Below are positions 26,639 through 35,038 of a stretch of DNA of 64,000 nt, one piece after another. This DNA comes from Martelella sp. AD-3 (GTDB taxonomy: Bacteria; Pseudomonadota; Alphaproteobacteria; Rhizobiales; Rhizobiaceae), in assembly GCF_001578105.1 (NCBI RefSeq), contig NZ_CP014275.1:558001-622000 (forward strand). Direction: 5' to 3'. The notes beneath the pieces were generated by a model, which did no database searches, was not told the origin of the DNA, and saw only the letters and a list, made by a program, of their open reading frames with translations. The translations under genes were made by a program, and so were the position numbers. The stretch's first letter is position 1. The number at the start of each line of letters is the position of its first letter.

Positions 26639-26666
26639 AAAACGGGCCCTGTTCCGGGGCCCGTTT
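26639..26666 (-). terminator. Rho-independent terminator
   Basis: Arms AAAACGGGCCC / GGGCCCGTTT around a short loop. It lies 38 bases beyond the minus-strand gene ending at 26704, and the minus-strand copy ends in a T-run. It separates that gene from mscS. Confidence 0.7.
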
Positions 26667-26703
26667 GGCTGCCTTGCGGCTTCGTCCTTCTCGTGACGTA
26701 TCG

Positions 26704-27309
26704 TCACGCCTTGCGACGCAGCGCCGCCGGTACGAAACTGTGGACCGACAGGCCCTCATCGCGGTGCTTGCCGCCGGCAACGCCGGCAAACCAGGCGCCG
26801 GCCGCGCCGAGAACCGCCCCGGCGGCCGAGCCGAATGCGGTGATGACGGAGGCGTTCTGCGCCATGCGCATCATTTCCTCGGTCATCTCTCCGCTTGCCG
26901 ATGTGGCGCCGAGGCCGGAGATGGCGGAGATGAGGGCCGCGCCCGCACCGAGTACCAGCGTGGAAAGCGCCCAGACGACAGTGCCGTGAATGCCGTCGCG
27001 GAACTCGCTCTCGTCCGCGGTTCCGTCACCGAAATGCGAGCGCATGCGCCCGGCGACATAGCCGCCTGCGGACGCGCTGGCGAAAGCGACGAGGATGAGC
27101 CAGAGACCGATCAGGAAGAGCGCCCAGCTGAGGCCATCCTGCGTCGGTTGCGCGTCGCTTGCGGCAAGGCCGATGCCCGCGCCGAACTGGGAAAGAACGG
27201 TGGCCAGGGCGCCGGCGACGGCCGCGCCGCCGAAGATCGCGCCCCATTCGAGGTAGGAGACGCCCGGCCTGGGCGCGGTGGTTTTGGGGATGTGTTCCTG
27301 TTCTGCCAT
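26704..27309 (-). CDS. Hypothetical multi-helix inner-membrane protein
   Basis: A 201-residue protein from ATG 27309 (MAEQEHIPKTTAPRPGVSYLEWGAIFGGAAVAGAL). It has four or five hydrophobic helices, the first two rich in Gly and Ala (YLEWGAIFGGAAVAGALATVLSQFGAGIGLA; WALFLIGLWLILVAFASASAGGYVAGRM), and ends in a basic tail (SFVPAALRRKA). Such proteins are annotated as PhnA-like or hypothetical in rhizobia; I know no function. It follows a 24-residue membrane peptide gene after 10 bases, and both lie behind an EcfG-type promoter, so a stress-linked envelope role is likely. Confidence 0.7.
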   Translation of the reverse strand: MAEQEHIPKTTAPRPGVSYLEWGAIFGGAAVAGALATVLSQFGAGIGLAASDAQPTQDGLSWALFLIGLWLILVAFASASAGGYVAGRMRSHFGDGTADESEFRDGIHGTVVWALSTLVLGAGAALISAISGLGATSASGEMTEEMMRMAQNASVITAFGSAAGAVLGAAGAWFAGVAGGKHRDEGLSVHSFVPAALRRKA

Positions 27310-27319
27310 GACCGGACCC

Positions 27320-27394
27320 TTATGCCAGGCCCAGGACGGACAGGATAAACATGACGATGACGACAAGGCCGACGAGATAGATGATACCGTTCAT
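27320..27394 (-). CDS. 24-residue membrane micropeptide
   Basis: A 24-codon gene whose product starts MNGIIYLVGLVVIVM and is a single hydrophobic helix ending VLGLA. It is too short to be found by length cutoffs. Near-identical peptides occur in many Rhizobiales, as far as I recall. It is followed within 10 bases by the multi-helix protein at 26704-27309, and 33 bases upstream is an EcfG-type promoter. The reading frame has no other alternative start. It could be a small membrane partner of the downstream protein. Function unknown. Confidence 0.65.
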   Translation of the reverse strand: MNGIIYLVGLVVIVMFILSVLGLA

Positions 27395-27427
27395 AATTGC
27401 TGCTCCGTTTGAATTCGATGCCTGTTA

Positions 27428-27452
27428 AACGGGCGCTAAGGGGGATCGTTCC
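27428..27452 (-). promoter_or_regulatory. EcfG-type general stress promoter for the micropeptide operon
   Basis: Read on the minus strand it is GGAAC, 16 bases, CGTT. It lies 33 bases from the start of the 24-residue peptide gene and points toward it. The rest of 27395-27584 must also hold the xylD promoter on the other strand. Confidence 0.75.
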
Positions 27453-27584
27453 GAGGGATCGCCTTTTTTCCGCTGGCGTGCTCTCTTCCAAAGGCCGTGC
27501 ATCGCCCGTCGATTTCTGATCATATGCGGCCGGGCTTCCGGCGGTCGGCCGGTTTGCGGGCCCGAAAGGAATGGGAGAAGACAC

Positions 27585-29354
27585 ATGTCGCAACGTCGCC
27601 TCAGGTCTCAGGACTGGTTCGACAATCCGGATCATGCGGATATGACGGCGCTCTATCTGGAGCGTTTCATGAATTACGGCACCACGCCGGAGGAATTGCG
27701 CTCCGGTAAGCCGATCATCGGCATCGCCCAGAGCGGCAGCGACATCAACCCGTGCAACCGGCACCATCTCGAGCTCGCCCGTCGGCTGCGCGACGGCATC
27801 CGCGATGCTGGCGGCATTCCGATCGAGTTCCCCTCCCATCCGCTTTTTGAAAACTGCAAGCGCCCCACGGCGGCGCTCGACCGTAACCTCGCCTATCTTG
27901 GCCTCGTCGAGTTGCTCTACGGCTATCCCTTCGACGGAGTGGTGCTGACGACGGGCTGCGACAAGACCACGCCGTCGGCGCTGATGGCGGCCGCCACCGT
28001 CAATATTCCGGCGATCGTCTATTCCGGCGGTCCCATGCTCGACGGCTGGCACGAAGGCGAACTGGTCGGTTCCGGCACGGTGATCTGGCGCTCGCGCCGC
28101 AAGCTCGCCGCCGGCGAGATCACGCGCGAGGAATTTCTTGAGGCCGCGCTCGATTCCGCACCCTCGGTCGGTCACTGCAACACCATGGGCACCGCCTCGA
28201 CCATGAATGCCATGGCCGAGGCGCTCGGCATGTCGCTGACCGGCTGCGCGGCCATTCCCGCCGCCTATCGCGAGCGCGGACAGATGGGCTATCGCACCGG
28301 GCGGCGCGCCGTGGAGCTGGTCAACGAGAACATCCGCCCGCTCGATGTCCTCACCCGTGATGCCTTCCTTAACGCGATCCGGGTGAATTCGGCGATCGGC
28401 GGCTCGACCAACGCCCAGCCGCATCTCTCCGCCATCGCCCGCCATGCCGGGGTCGAACTGAAACCCTCCGACTGGCAGGAGCACGGCTTCGACATTCCGC
28501 TTCTCGCCAATGTCCAGCCGGCGGGCGAATTCCTCGGCGAGCGCTTCCACCGTGCCGGCGGCGTGCCGGCCATCATGTGGGAACTGCTCGAGGCGGGACG
28601 GCTTGACGGCGGCTGTCCGACAGTCACAGGCAAGTCCGTCGCCGAGAATCTCGAAGGCAGGCAGGCAAGCGACCGGGCCGTGATCCGGCCGTTTTGCGAA
28701 CCGCTGCAGGAACGGGCCGGCTTCCTGGTGCTGAAGGGCAACCTTTTCGATTTCGCCATCATGAAGATGAGCGTGATTTCCGCGGACTTCCGAAAACGCT
28801 ATCTCTCCGTGCCCGGCCGGGAAGGCATATTCGAGGGCAAGGCCGTGGTCTTCGACGGGTCGGAGGATTATCACGCCAGAATCAACGATCCGGCGCTCGA
28901 TATCGATGAGAACACCATCCTCGTCATCCGCGGGGCTGGTCCGCGCGGCTGGCCGGGCTCGGCGGAGGTGGTCAACATGCAGCCGCCGGACCGCCTTATC
29001 CGGAAGGGGATCACCAGCCTGCCAACAATAGGCGACGGCCGACAGTCCGGCACGGCGGACAGTCCGTCGATCCTCCATGCCTCGCCGGAAAGTGCCGCCG
29101 GCGGCGGTCTTGCCTATCTTCGCACCGGCGATATCATCCGCATTGATTTCAATGCCGGCCGCTGCGACATGCTGGTTGGTGATGCCGAGATTGCAAGCCG
29201 AAAGGCGGAAGGCCTTCCCGAAGTGCCGCCGGATGCGACGCCGTGGCAGCGCATCTATCGCGATTCCGTCACGCAGATCGACGAAGGCGCGACGCTTTCG
29301 GGCGCCGATACGTTTCGCGACATCGCTTCGCGGCCGCCCCGGCACAACCATTAG
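27585..29354 (+). CDS. xylD: Xylonate (aldonate) dehydratase, IlvD/Edd family
   Basis: A 589-residue IlvD/Edd-family dehydratase, very like Caulobacter xylonate dehydratase along its whole length (RLRSQDWFDNPDHADMTALYLERFMNYG at the start, PRHNH at the end). The Fe-S ligand cysteines are visible in TTGCDKTTPSALMAA (about 128) and GHCNTMGTASTMNA (about 197), with IGGSTNAQPHL and a Mg2+ site region. It removes water from D-xylonate to give 2-keto-3-deoxyxylonate in oxidative pentose breakdown; L-arabonate may also be used. Start ATG 27585 has GGGAGAAG just upstream. No other pentose-pathway gene is adjacent. Confidence 0.88.
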   Translation: MSQRRLRSQDWFDNPDHADMTALYLERFMNYGTTPEELRSGKPIIGIAQSGSDINPCNRHHLELARRLRDGIRDAGGIPIEFPSHPLFENCKRPTAALDRNLAYLGLVELLYGYPFDGVVLTTGCDKTTPSALMAAATVNIPAIVYSGGPMLDGWHEGELVGSGTVIWRSRRKLAAGEITREEFLEAALDSAPSVGHCNTMGTASTMNAMAEALGMSLTGCAAIPAAYRERGQMGYRTGRRAVELVNENIRPLDVLTRDAFLNAIRVNSAIGGSTNAQPHLSAIARHAGVELKPSDWQEHGFDIPLLANVQPAGEFLGERFHRAGGVPAIMWELLEAGRLDGGCPTVTGKSVAENLEGRQASDRAVIRPFCEPLQERAGFLVLKGNLFDFAIMKMSVISADFRKRYLSVPGREGIFEGKAVVFDGSEDYHARINDPALDIDENTILVIRGAGPRGWPGSAEVVNMQPPDRLIRKGITSLPTIGDGRQSGTADSPSILHASPESAAGGGLAYLRTGDIIRIDFNAGRCDMLVGDAEIASRKAEGLPEVPPDATPWQRIYRDSVTQIDEGATLSGADTFRDIASRPPRHNH

Positions 29355-29445
29355 GCAAGCGGCCGGCGGGCGGACTTTCCCGCGCTGCGCCGGCCGGATT
29401 GCCCCGAAATGTCCGCTGAATACGATATGTTTAGGATTTCAGGCG

Positions 29446-29619
29446 ATGTTCATAATCGATGGCGGCAAATGGACCGCATGGGCACGCCGCGGCCGGCAGT
29501 TGCGCCTGCTTTTTCTGAGCGTGGTGCAAACTGCGGCCATTCAGGCGGCGAGGAATGATAGCGCTCTCTTCGGAGAGTTTCTGAAGGCCCGGTGCGCGCG
29601 CCCGGGCGCAAGGGGGTAG
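29446..29619 (+). CDS. Candidate small ORF leading into algD
   Basis: A 57-codon frame (MFIIDGGKWTAWARRG...) that stops 2 bases before the algD GTG; its end overlaps the algD ribosome site. The product is basic and partly hydrophobic, with a weak ribosome site. It could be a leader coupled to algD translation, or chance. Weak support: no recognisable homology. Confidence 0.22.
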   Translation: MFIIDGGKWTAWARRGRQLRLLFLSVVQTAAIQAARNDSALFGEFLKARCARPGARG

Positions 29620-29621
29620 AC

Positions 29622-30941
29622 GTGGTGAGAGTAAGTGTGTTCGGCATCGGCTATACGGGAACCGTATCCGCCGCCTGCCTTGCCGAACAGGGCCATGAGG
29701 TGATCGCCGTCGACATCGATCCGGCCAAGGTCGAGGCGATCAACGAGGGCAAGAGCCCGATCGTCGAGGAGGGGCTCGCCGAACTTGTTTCGTCCAATCG
29801 CAAGGACGGCCGGCTTTCGGCAACGACGGATATCGCGGCGGCCGTCGCCTCCAGCGACGTTTCGATCGTCTGCGTCGGCACCCCGAGCGAGCCGAACGGC
29901 GCCATCGGCCTGTCCCAGGTGAAGGCCCTCTGCACCGCGATCGGCAAGGCGATTGCCGAAAAGCCGGACTTCCACAGCATCGTCATGCGCTCCACGCTGG
30001 TGCCGGGCACGATGGAAACCGTCTGTGTGCCGGAACTCGAGCGCGCCTCCGGGCTTGTCGCCGGCAAGTCCTTTGGCGTCGGCTATTTTCCCGAATTCCT
30101 CAGGGAGGGCTCGGCGATCAAGGACTATTTCGAGCCCTGCCTCGTTGTTTACGGTTCGATGGACGAGAAGACGCAGGCCGTGCTGGCCGGCTTCAATGCT
30201 TCCTTTGCGGTGGAGCATCACGCCGTTGATATGAAGACCGCCGAGATGATCAAATATACCAGCAACAGCTGGCGCGCGGCCAAGATCACCTTCGCCAACG
30301 AGATCGGCAACATCGCCAAGAGCGTCGGCGTCGACGGCCAGAAGGTGATGAAGATCCTCTGCTCCGACGACAAGATCTCCATGTCGCCCTATTTCCTGCG
30401 TCCCGGCTTCGCCTTCGGCGGGTCCTGCCTGCCCAAGGATGTGCGGGCCCTCAGGTTTCTGGCGGATGAAAAGGGCGTCGGCGCACCGCTTCTCGACGGT
30501 ATCATGGCGGCAAACGAAAACCAGGTGGCTCGCGCCGAGGCGTTGGTGCGCAGGTTTGCGGGCAGGACCGTGGGCATGGTCGGCGTCAGCTTCAAGCCGG
30601 CGACCGACGACCTCAGGGAAAGCCCGCTCGCCGCGCTCGCGAAACGGCTGATCGACGCCGGATACGGCATCAGGATCTATGACCCCTTTGTGAAATCGGC
30701 CTTTGATGACAGAATGGCCGGCGCTGGCCGCGGCAATGACAAGGTCGAAAATCTCGCGGAAAAGCTGGTCGGGAATATCTCGGACCTGATAGCGCTGTCA
30801 GATATCATCGTCGTCGGTCATCGCTATGAAGAGGCCGTCGCTCCGCTTTCCGCGATTTTGGGGCAGAAGCCGATGGTGGACCTGACGCGCGTGGAAGCGG
30901 GCAGGGTCTCGGGCCCGGCCTATGAAGGAATCTGCTGGTAG
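29622..30941 (+). CDS. algD: GDP-mannose 6-dehydrogenase
   Basis: A 439-residue UDP-glucose/GDP-mannose dehydrogenase closely resembling AlgD. The NAD Rossmann motif is FGIGYTGTVSAACLAEQG (about 7-24), with VDIDPAKVEAIN after it. The conserved PEFLREGSAIKDYF follows, and FGGSCLPKD carries the catalytic cysteine at residue 269, close to C268 of Pseudomonas AlgD. It makes GDP-mannuronate, the alginate precursor, in the cytoplasm. The GTG start at 29622 is taken because AGGGGG lies just before it. It is the first gene of the alginate-like operon (29622-42632). Confidence 0.92.
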   Translation: MVRVSVFGIGYTGTVSAACLAEQGHEVIAVDIDPAKVEAINEGKSPIVEEGLAELVSSNRKDGRLSATTDIAAAVASSDVSIVCVGTPSEPNGAIGLSQVKALCTAIGKAIAEKPDFHSIVMRSTLVPGTMETVCVPELERASGLVAGKSFGVGYFPEFLREGSAIKDYFEPCLVVYGSMDEKTQAVLAGFNASFAVEHHAVDMKTAEMIKYTSNSWRAAKITFANEIGNIAKSVGVDGQKVMKILCSDDKISMSPYFLRPGFAFGGSCLPKDVRALRFLADEKGVGAPLLDGIMAANENQVARAEALVRRFAGRTVGMVGVSFKPATDDLRESPLAALAKRLIDAGYGIRIYDPFVKSAFDDRMAGAGRGNDKVENLAEKLVGNISDLIALSDIIVVGHRYEEAVAPLSAILGQKPMVDLTRVEAGRVSGPAYEGICW

Positions 30942-30949
30942 GAAAGACT

Positions 30950-32416
30950 GTGTATCATCTTCTGTACCTGCTTGTGTGTTTGAATATCGGGCTGTTCGCG
31001 GCGCCTGAAGTCGTGGGCCAGTCCACGGGGCTGGCGCTCACCATCGGCACGCTCGGCGTCTGGCGCTATTCCTGGGCGCTCATCAACTTCATCAGGGCGA
31101 AGATCTATCTCCACATTGTCTTTCCGCGCCGGCGCAAGGCAGCGGAAAGGCGTTATCAGGACCAGAAGTGGCGGGCGCACGCGTTCTTCCTGGTGACCAC
31201 CTACAAGATCGATCCGTCGATCACGGGGCCGGTCTACCGTTCGATCTTCGACGCGGCGGCGCGATCGCAAGGCGGCGCGACGATCGTCTCCTCCGTCGTC
31301 GATGCCAGCGATGTCCGGCTGATCAAGGCGATCTTCGCCTTGTCCGATGCAAGCCGGTCCGGGCTCGTCAGCCTGAAGTTCGACCGGATCCCCGGCACCG
31401 GCAAGCGGGATGCGCTTGCCACATCGATGCGCACGATCGCGCGGCTCAATCCAGGCTGGCAGGACGTCATCTTCCTCGTGGACGGCGATACCCGCGTGCC
31501 GCCGGACGTGGTGGCCCAGGCCGCACCCTTCTTTACCGATCCGGTCATGGGCGCGGTGACGACGGACGAGGTTTCGGAGGCCTCCGGCGGAAGGCTGTTC
31601 AAGGACTGGTTCGCGCTGCGCTTTTCCCAGCGGCAGATGATGATGTCCTCCATGGGCCTGAGCGAGCGCGTGCTGACGCTCACGGGGCGCATGTCCGCCT
31701 TTCGCGGCGACCTAGCCAGCGACCCGACCTTTATTGAAAGCGTCCAGCATGATTTCATCGACCACTGGCGCTTCGGCCGCATCGACTTTCTGACCGGCGA
31801 CGACAAGTCGACCTGGTACTGGCTTTTGCAGCGCGGCTACAAGATGGGCTACCTGCCCGACGTCAAGACGGTTTCCGTCGAGACGCAACCGCGCGAGGGC
31901 TTCATCGATTCCGCCATCGTGCTGATGCGGCGCTGGTTCGGCAATACGCTGCGCACCAGCAACCGCGCGCTGGCGCTGCCGGCAAGCCGGATCGGCTACT
32001 TCACCTGGTGGTCGATCCTCGACCAGCGCATGTCGATGTGGACGTCGCTTGCCGGGCCCTGCGGCATGCTGATCGCCACTTTGGTATACAACCCCTTCGT
32101 TTTGCTGTTCTATCTTTCCTGGGTGATGCTGTCGCGCTACGTGACATGCGCGTTGATCTCAACGTTCCGGGCGAGCCGCTTTCCCATCACCTATCCGTTT
32201 CTGCTTTATTTCGGCCAGCTTGTGGGCGCCATGGTCAAGACCTATGTGCTTTTCCGCCTTGACCGGCAGAAATGGACCCGCCAGACCGCTGCCACCAACA
32301 CCGAGACCAAAAGAGGCATTCTGGCATCCGATCGATTTTCTTTTTATATGCATGCCCTTGCTGTAGGATGGCTGGTGCTGGGCATGGTTTGGCTCGTTGA
32401 TATTTCGGGCGCTTAG
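30950..32416 (+). CDS. alg8: Mannuronan synthase-like glycosyltransferase
   Basis: A 488-residue family 2 processive glycosyltransferase matching Alg8. The polymerase residues are intact: the aspartate pair in VVDASD (about 117-121), DGDT (178-181, DxD), TGDDK (282-286), and MRRWFGN (326-332) in place of QxxRW. Helices lie at both ends (LYLLVCLNIGLF at the start; LAVGWLVLGMVWLVDI at the end). It joins mannuronate units and threads the polymer across the inner membrane. Start is GTG 30950, 8 bases after the algD stop, with GGAAAG before it. Its integrity argues that the cluster does make a polymer. Confidence 0.9.
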   Translation: MYHLLYLLVCLNIGLFAAPEVVGQSTGLALTIGTLGVWRYSWALINFIRAKIYLHIVFPRRRKAAERRYQDQKWRAHAFFLVTTYKIDPSITGPVYRSIFDAAARSQGGATIVSSVVDASDVRLIKAIFALSDASRSGLVSLKFDRIPGTGKRDALATSMRTIARLNPGWQDVIFLVDGDTRVPPDVVAQAAPFFTDPVMGAVTTDEVSEASGGRLFKDWFALRFSQRQMMMSSMGLSERVLTLTGRMSAFRGDLASDPTFIESVQHDFIDHWRFGRIDFLTGDDKSTWYWLLQRGYKMGYLPDVKTVSVETQPREGFIDSAIVLMRRWFGNTLRTSNRALALPASRIGYFTWWSILDQRMSMWTSLAGPCGMLIATLVYNPFVLLFYLSWVMLSRYVTCALISTFRASRFPITYPFLLYFGQLVGAMVKTYVLFRLDRQKWTRQTAATNTETKRGILASDRFSFYMHALAVGWLVLGMVWLVDISGA

Positions 32417-32426
32417 GAGCTTGGTA

Positions 32427-33623
32427 ATGCTTGAGGAAAACCGCACCGACGACGCCGGCAACGAGCAGGAAATCCGTCTGCCGCCCGATCTGCCCGACAA
32501 CGGTCATGACAGCGACCACCCCTCGATCTGGATGCCGTTTTCGGTCTTCATCGACGGCCGGGAACTGGAGGGCGTCGGCATTTCACTTGTTGCCGCCTAT
32601 GTCGGCGGCTGGGGCGGGGCGGATATTGCCGGCCGCGATCTGATCGCGCGTTTCAGCTTCCAGTTCGACGGCTATTCGATCGTGCTGCCGATCGAGGTCC
32701 GCGCCGGTCTCGAAGATCGCCGCAGCGGCGCCTACAAGCTCGTGTTCCTCGATCCGACCGGCCCGCATCTGGCGCATCTGCGCTACCTTATGAATGCCTA
32801 TCTCGCGGGCGACCTCGTCCAGATCAACGAAGTGCTGCGCATCCCGCCCGAATACAAGAAGAAGCCGAAGCAACTGGAGCCGCCGAAACCGCCGACGGTC
32901 AAAGAGCGGCTCCGCAAGGTCTTCGGCCTGCTTTGGGTCGGCGCGCTCACCGTGGCCCTCATTACGCTGACCGTCTGGACGATCCACTACCATATCTTCG
33001 TGCACAAGGTGCCGGGACTTGCGACCGTGACGCCTGCCGGCCTGCCGCTGACGGCGCCGGAGGCGGGGCAGATCGCCTATGTCGACGGCCAGGCGCCGGA
33101 GGGCGGCGTGGTGTTCTCGCTGCAATCGGCGCGCGGCGGCGTGCTGAACTTCTCCAACCCCTGCAATTGCGACATCATGCTGACCGCCAACGGCACCGTC
33201 GGCGCGACCGTGCTTCCGGGCACCCCGATCGCCTATGTGAAGACCGGCGATGCCGGCCCGACCATCAAGGTGGTGATGCCGGACAATCTGTCGAAAATGC
33301 TGCTCTTCGGCGCCGAGGCGGAGGCCATGCTGGCTGATGGCCAGAAACTGCCGCTGACGGTCGTCGACGTGAAGGCGGAAGAGGGCGGCTCCGGTTCGCG
33401 CAGCATCGTCAGCCTGTCGGCGCCAAGCGGCGCGCTGGGCGCCGGCGACATCGGCAAGACGGTGGCGCTCACCGTCACCAGCAAGCCCTACGCCAATCTG
33501 CTGACAAGGATTCGCGCCATGCTGCCTTTCTCGGGTCGGGCGCAATCGCTCTCGCAAAGGGCCAATGACTGGCCGCTGATCGGCAATGCCTTTGCGGAGA
33601 CGGGCGAGGAGCGAAGGCAATGA
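32427..33623 (+). CDS. alg44: Alg44-like co-polymerase with divergent PilZ domain
   Basis: A 398-residue inner-membrane protein arranged like Alg44: an N-terminal cytoplasmic PilZ-like region (about 33-130), one membrane helix (VFGLLWVGALTVALITLTVW, about 165-185) and a periplasmic HlyD-like domain (LTAPEAGQIAYVDGQAPEGG...). In Pseudomonas the PilZ domain binds cyclic-di-GMP through an RxxxR motif and a D-x-S-x-x-G loop. Here the N-terminal arginines are absent (DSDHPSIWMPFSV takes their place) and the loop reads GISLVA. It probably still scaffolds the synthase but may not sense cyclic-di-GMP. It overlaps algA as ATGA. Confidence 0.82.
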   Translation: MLEENRTDDAGNEQEIRLPPDLPDNGHDSDHPSIWMPFSVFIDGRELEGVGISLVAAYVGGWGGADIAGRDLIARFSFQFDGYSIVLPIEVRAGLEDRRSGAYKLVFLDPTGPHLAHLRYLMNAYLAGDLVQINEVLRIPPEYKKKPKQLEPPKPPTVKERLRKVFGLLWVGALTVALITLTVWTIHYHIFVHKVPGLATVTPAGLPLTAPEAGQIAYVDGQAPEGGVVFSLQSARGGVLNFSNPCNCDIMLTANGTVGATVLPGTPIAYVKTGDAGPTIKVVMPDNLSKMLLFGAEAEAMLADGQKLPLTVVDVKAEEGGSGSRSIVSLSAPSGALGAGDIGKTVALTVTSKPYANLLTRIRAMLPFSGRAQSLSQRANDWPLIGNAFAETGEERRQ

Positions 33624-35038
33624 GCGCGATCTATCCCCTCGTCATGTGCGGCGGCGTTGGCATGCGGCTCTGGCCGCTCTCGCGTCTCAACACGCCGAAG
33701 CAGTTCCACAGGATCGGCCCGGACAGTTCGCTCACTTTCTTCCAGGCGACGGTGGAGCGCCATAGCGGCGAGGGCTTTCATATACCCTATGTCAGCGTTG
33801 GCATGCGCTATGAAGGCGTCGTGCGTGAGCAGCTTGCCGAGATCGGCCGCGCCGGCGAGCTGATGATCGAGCCGACCGCCAGACGGACGGGGCCGGCGGT
33901 GCTTGCGAGCGCCATCGCGATCAATGAGCGCGATCCCGGCGCGCTGATGGCCGTGCTGCCCTCCGATCACCTGATCGAGGGGGATTTCAGCAGCGTGCTG
34001 TTGAAGATGCGCCCGCCCGCCGCCGACGGCCGGATCGTCCTTTTCGGCATCGAGCCGGCCTACCCGGAGGTCGGCTACGGCTATATCGTCGACAGCGGGC
34101 CAAGCGCGCTTTATCCCGGCGCGCGCGATGTCTCGCATTTCATCGAGAAGCCGGCGCGACCGATCGCCGAAAGGCTGATTGCCGAGGGGCATGCCTACTG
34201 GGCTTCGGGCGTCAGCCTGTTTCGCGTCGATGTGCTGATGGCGGAGTATCAGCGGCTTGATCCGGACACATTCGCGGCGGTCAGCGAGGCGGTCCGCGAC
34301 GCAGGCCGCGGGCCCGGTCGCACCGAGCTCAGCGACGCGCCCTTTGGCCGCGCGTATGGCGCGGCGACGGAAAGCGTGGTGTTCGAACACAGCGACAAGG
34401 TGCTTCTGGCGCCGGCCGCCATTTCCTGGAGCGACGTCGGAAGCTGGCGCTCGCTCTACGAGATCGGCGCCAGGGACGGGGAGGGCAATGTGCTTTCGGG
34501 CGACGTCGTGCCTGTCGATACCCGCAACTCCTATGTCCGGGCGTCCTCCGGGCGGCTGATCGCCACCGTCGGCGTCGACAATCTCGCCATCGTCGATACC
34601 GCGGATGCCCTGCTCGTGACCTCGCTGGACCGCACCCAGGACGTGCGCATGGTGCTTGAGGCGCTCGAGACGCGCGGAACCAAGCCCGACGCAGCGCCGG
34701 AGCCGCATGAACTGCCGGTCCGCTCCGGCGAGGGCTACGGCGTCTACGCGCTCGACATCGCCCCCGGTGAAGCGGTTGCGCTCGCCCCGCTTGAAGACGA
34801 GCATCGCGTGCTGACGGTCTGCGCCGGGGCCGTTGAACTGGAGGGCGGCAGCGAGATCGGCCGGAAATGGCCGGGTGAGACCGTGAGGGTCGCCGCGGGC
34901 AGCTCCTGCGGGCTGCGAAATGGCGGCGGAGAGCCGGCCCGGCTGGTGGAGGTACGCCACGCGGTCACGCCGGTCGTGCCGCTCGGCGTCCCGGTTCAGG
35001 CGCGCCCGCGCATGGTCTCGGGCGGAGAGGCGAAATGA
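33620..35038 (+). CDS. algA: Mannose-1-phosphate guanylyltransferase with divergent isomerase half
   Basis: A 472-residue protein of the AlgA/ManC family that makes GDP-mannose from mannose-1-phosphate. The nucleotidyltransferase part is intact: CGGVGMRLWPLSRLNTPKQF (10-29), LPSDHLI, FIEKPARP. In bifunctional AlgA the C-terminal cupin isomerises fructose-6-phosphate to mannose-6-phosphate and carries a Q-x-H-x-x-R-x-E-H-W block. Here that place reads VALAPLEDEHRVLTVC, without the metal-ligand pattern, so the isomerase is probably lost. It overlaps both neighbours by four bases. A separate isomerase elsewhere would be needed. Confidence 0.85.
   Translation: MSAIYPLVMCGGVGMRLWPLSRLNTPKQFHRIGPDSSLTFFQATVERHSGEGFHIPYVSVGMRYEGVVREQLAEIGRAGELMIEPTARRTGPAVLASAIAINERDPGALMAVLPSDHLIEGDFSSVLLKMRPPAADGRIVLFGIEPAYPEVGYGYIVDSGPSALYPGARDVSHFIEKPARPIAERLIAEGHAYWASGVSLFRVDVLMAEYQRLDPDTFAAVSEAVRDAGRGPGRTELSDAPFGRAYGAATESVVFEHSDKVLLAPAAISWSDVGSWRSLYEIGARDGEGNVLSGDVVPVDTRNSYVRASSGRLIATVGVDNLAIVDTADALLVTSLDRTQDVRMVLEALETRGTKPDAAPEPHELPVRSGEGYGVYALDIAPGEAVALAPLEDEHRVLTVCAGAVELEGGSEIGRKWPGETVRVAAGSSCGLRNGGGEPARLVEVRHAVTPVVPLGVPVQARPRMVSGGEAK

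Noticed and set aside
26636..26660. AACG...GTTCC pair upstream of mscS, resembling a stress promoter
   Set aside because: The spacer is 15 bases, outside the 16-17 range, and the pair overlaps a clear terminator hairpin.
27111..29351. A 746-codon antisense frame over xylD
   Set aside because: xylD is a near full-length match to a known enzyme; the antisense frame is a shadow extending into another gene.
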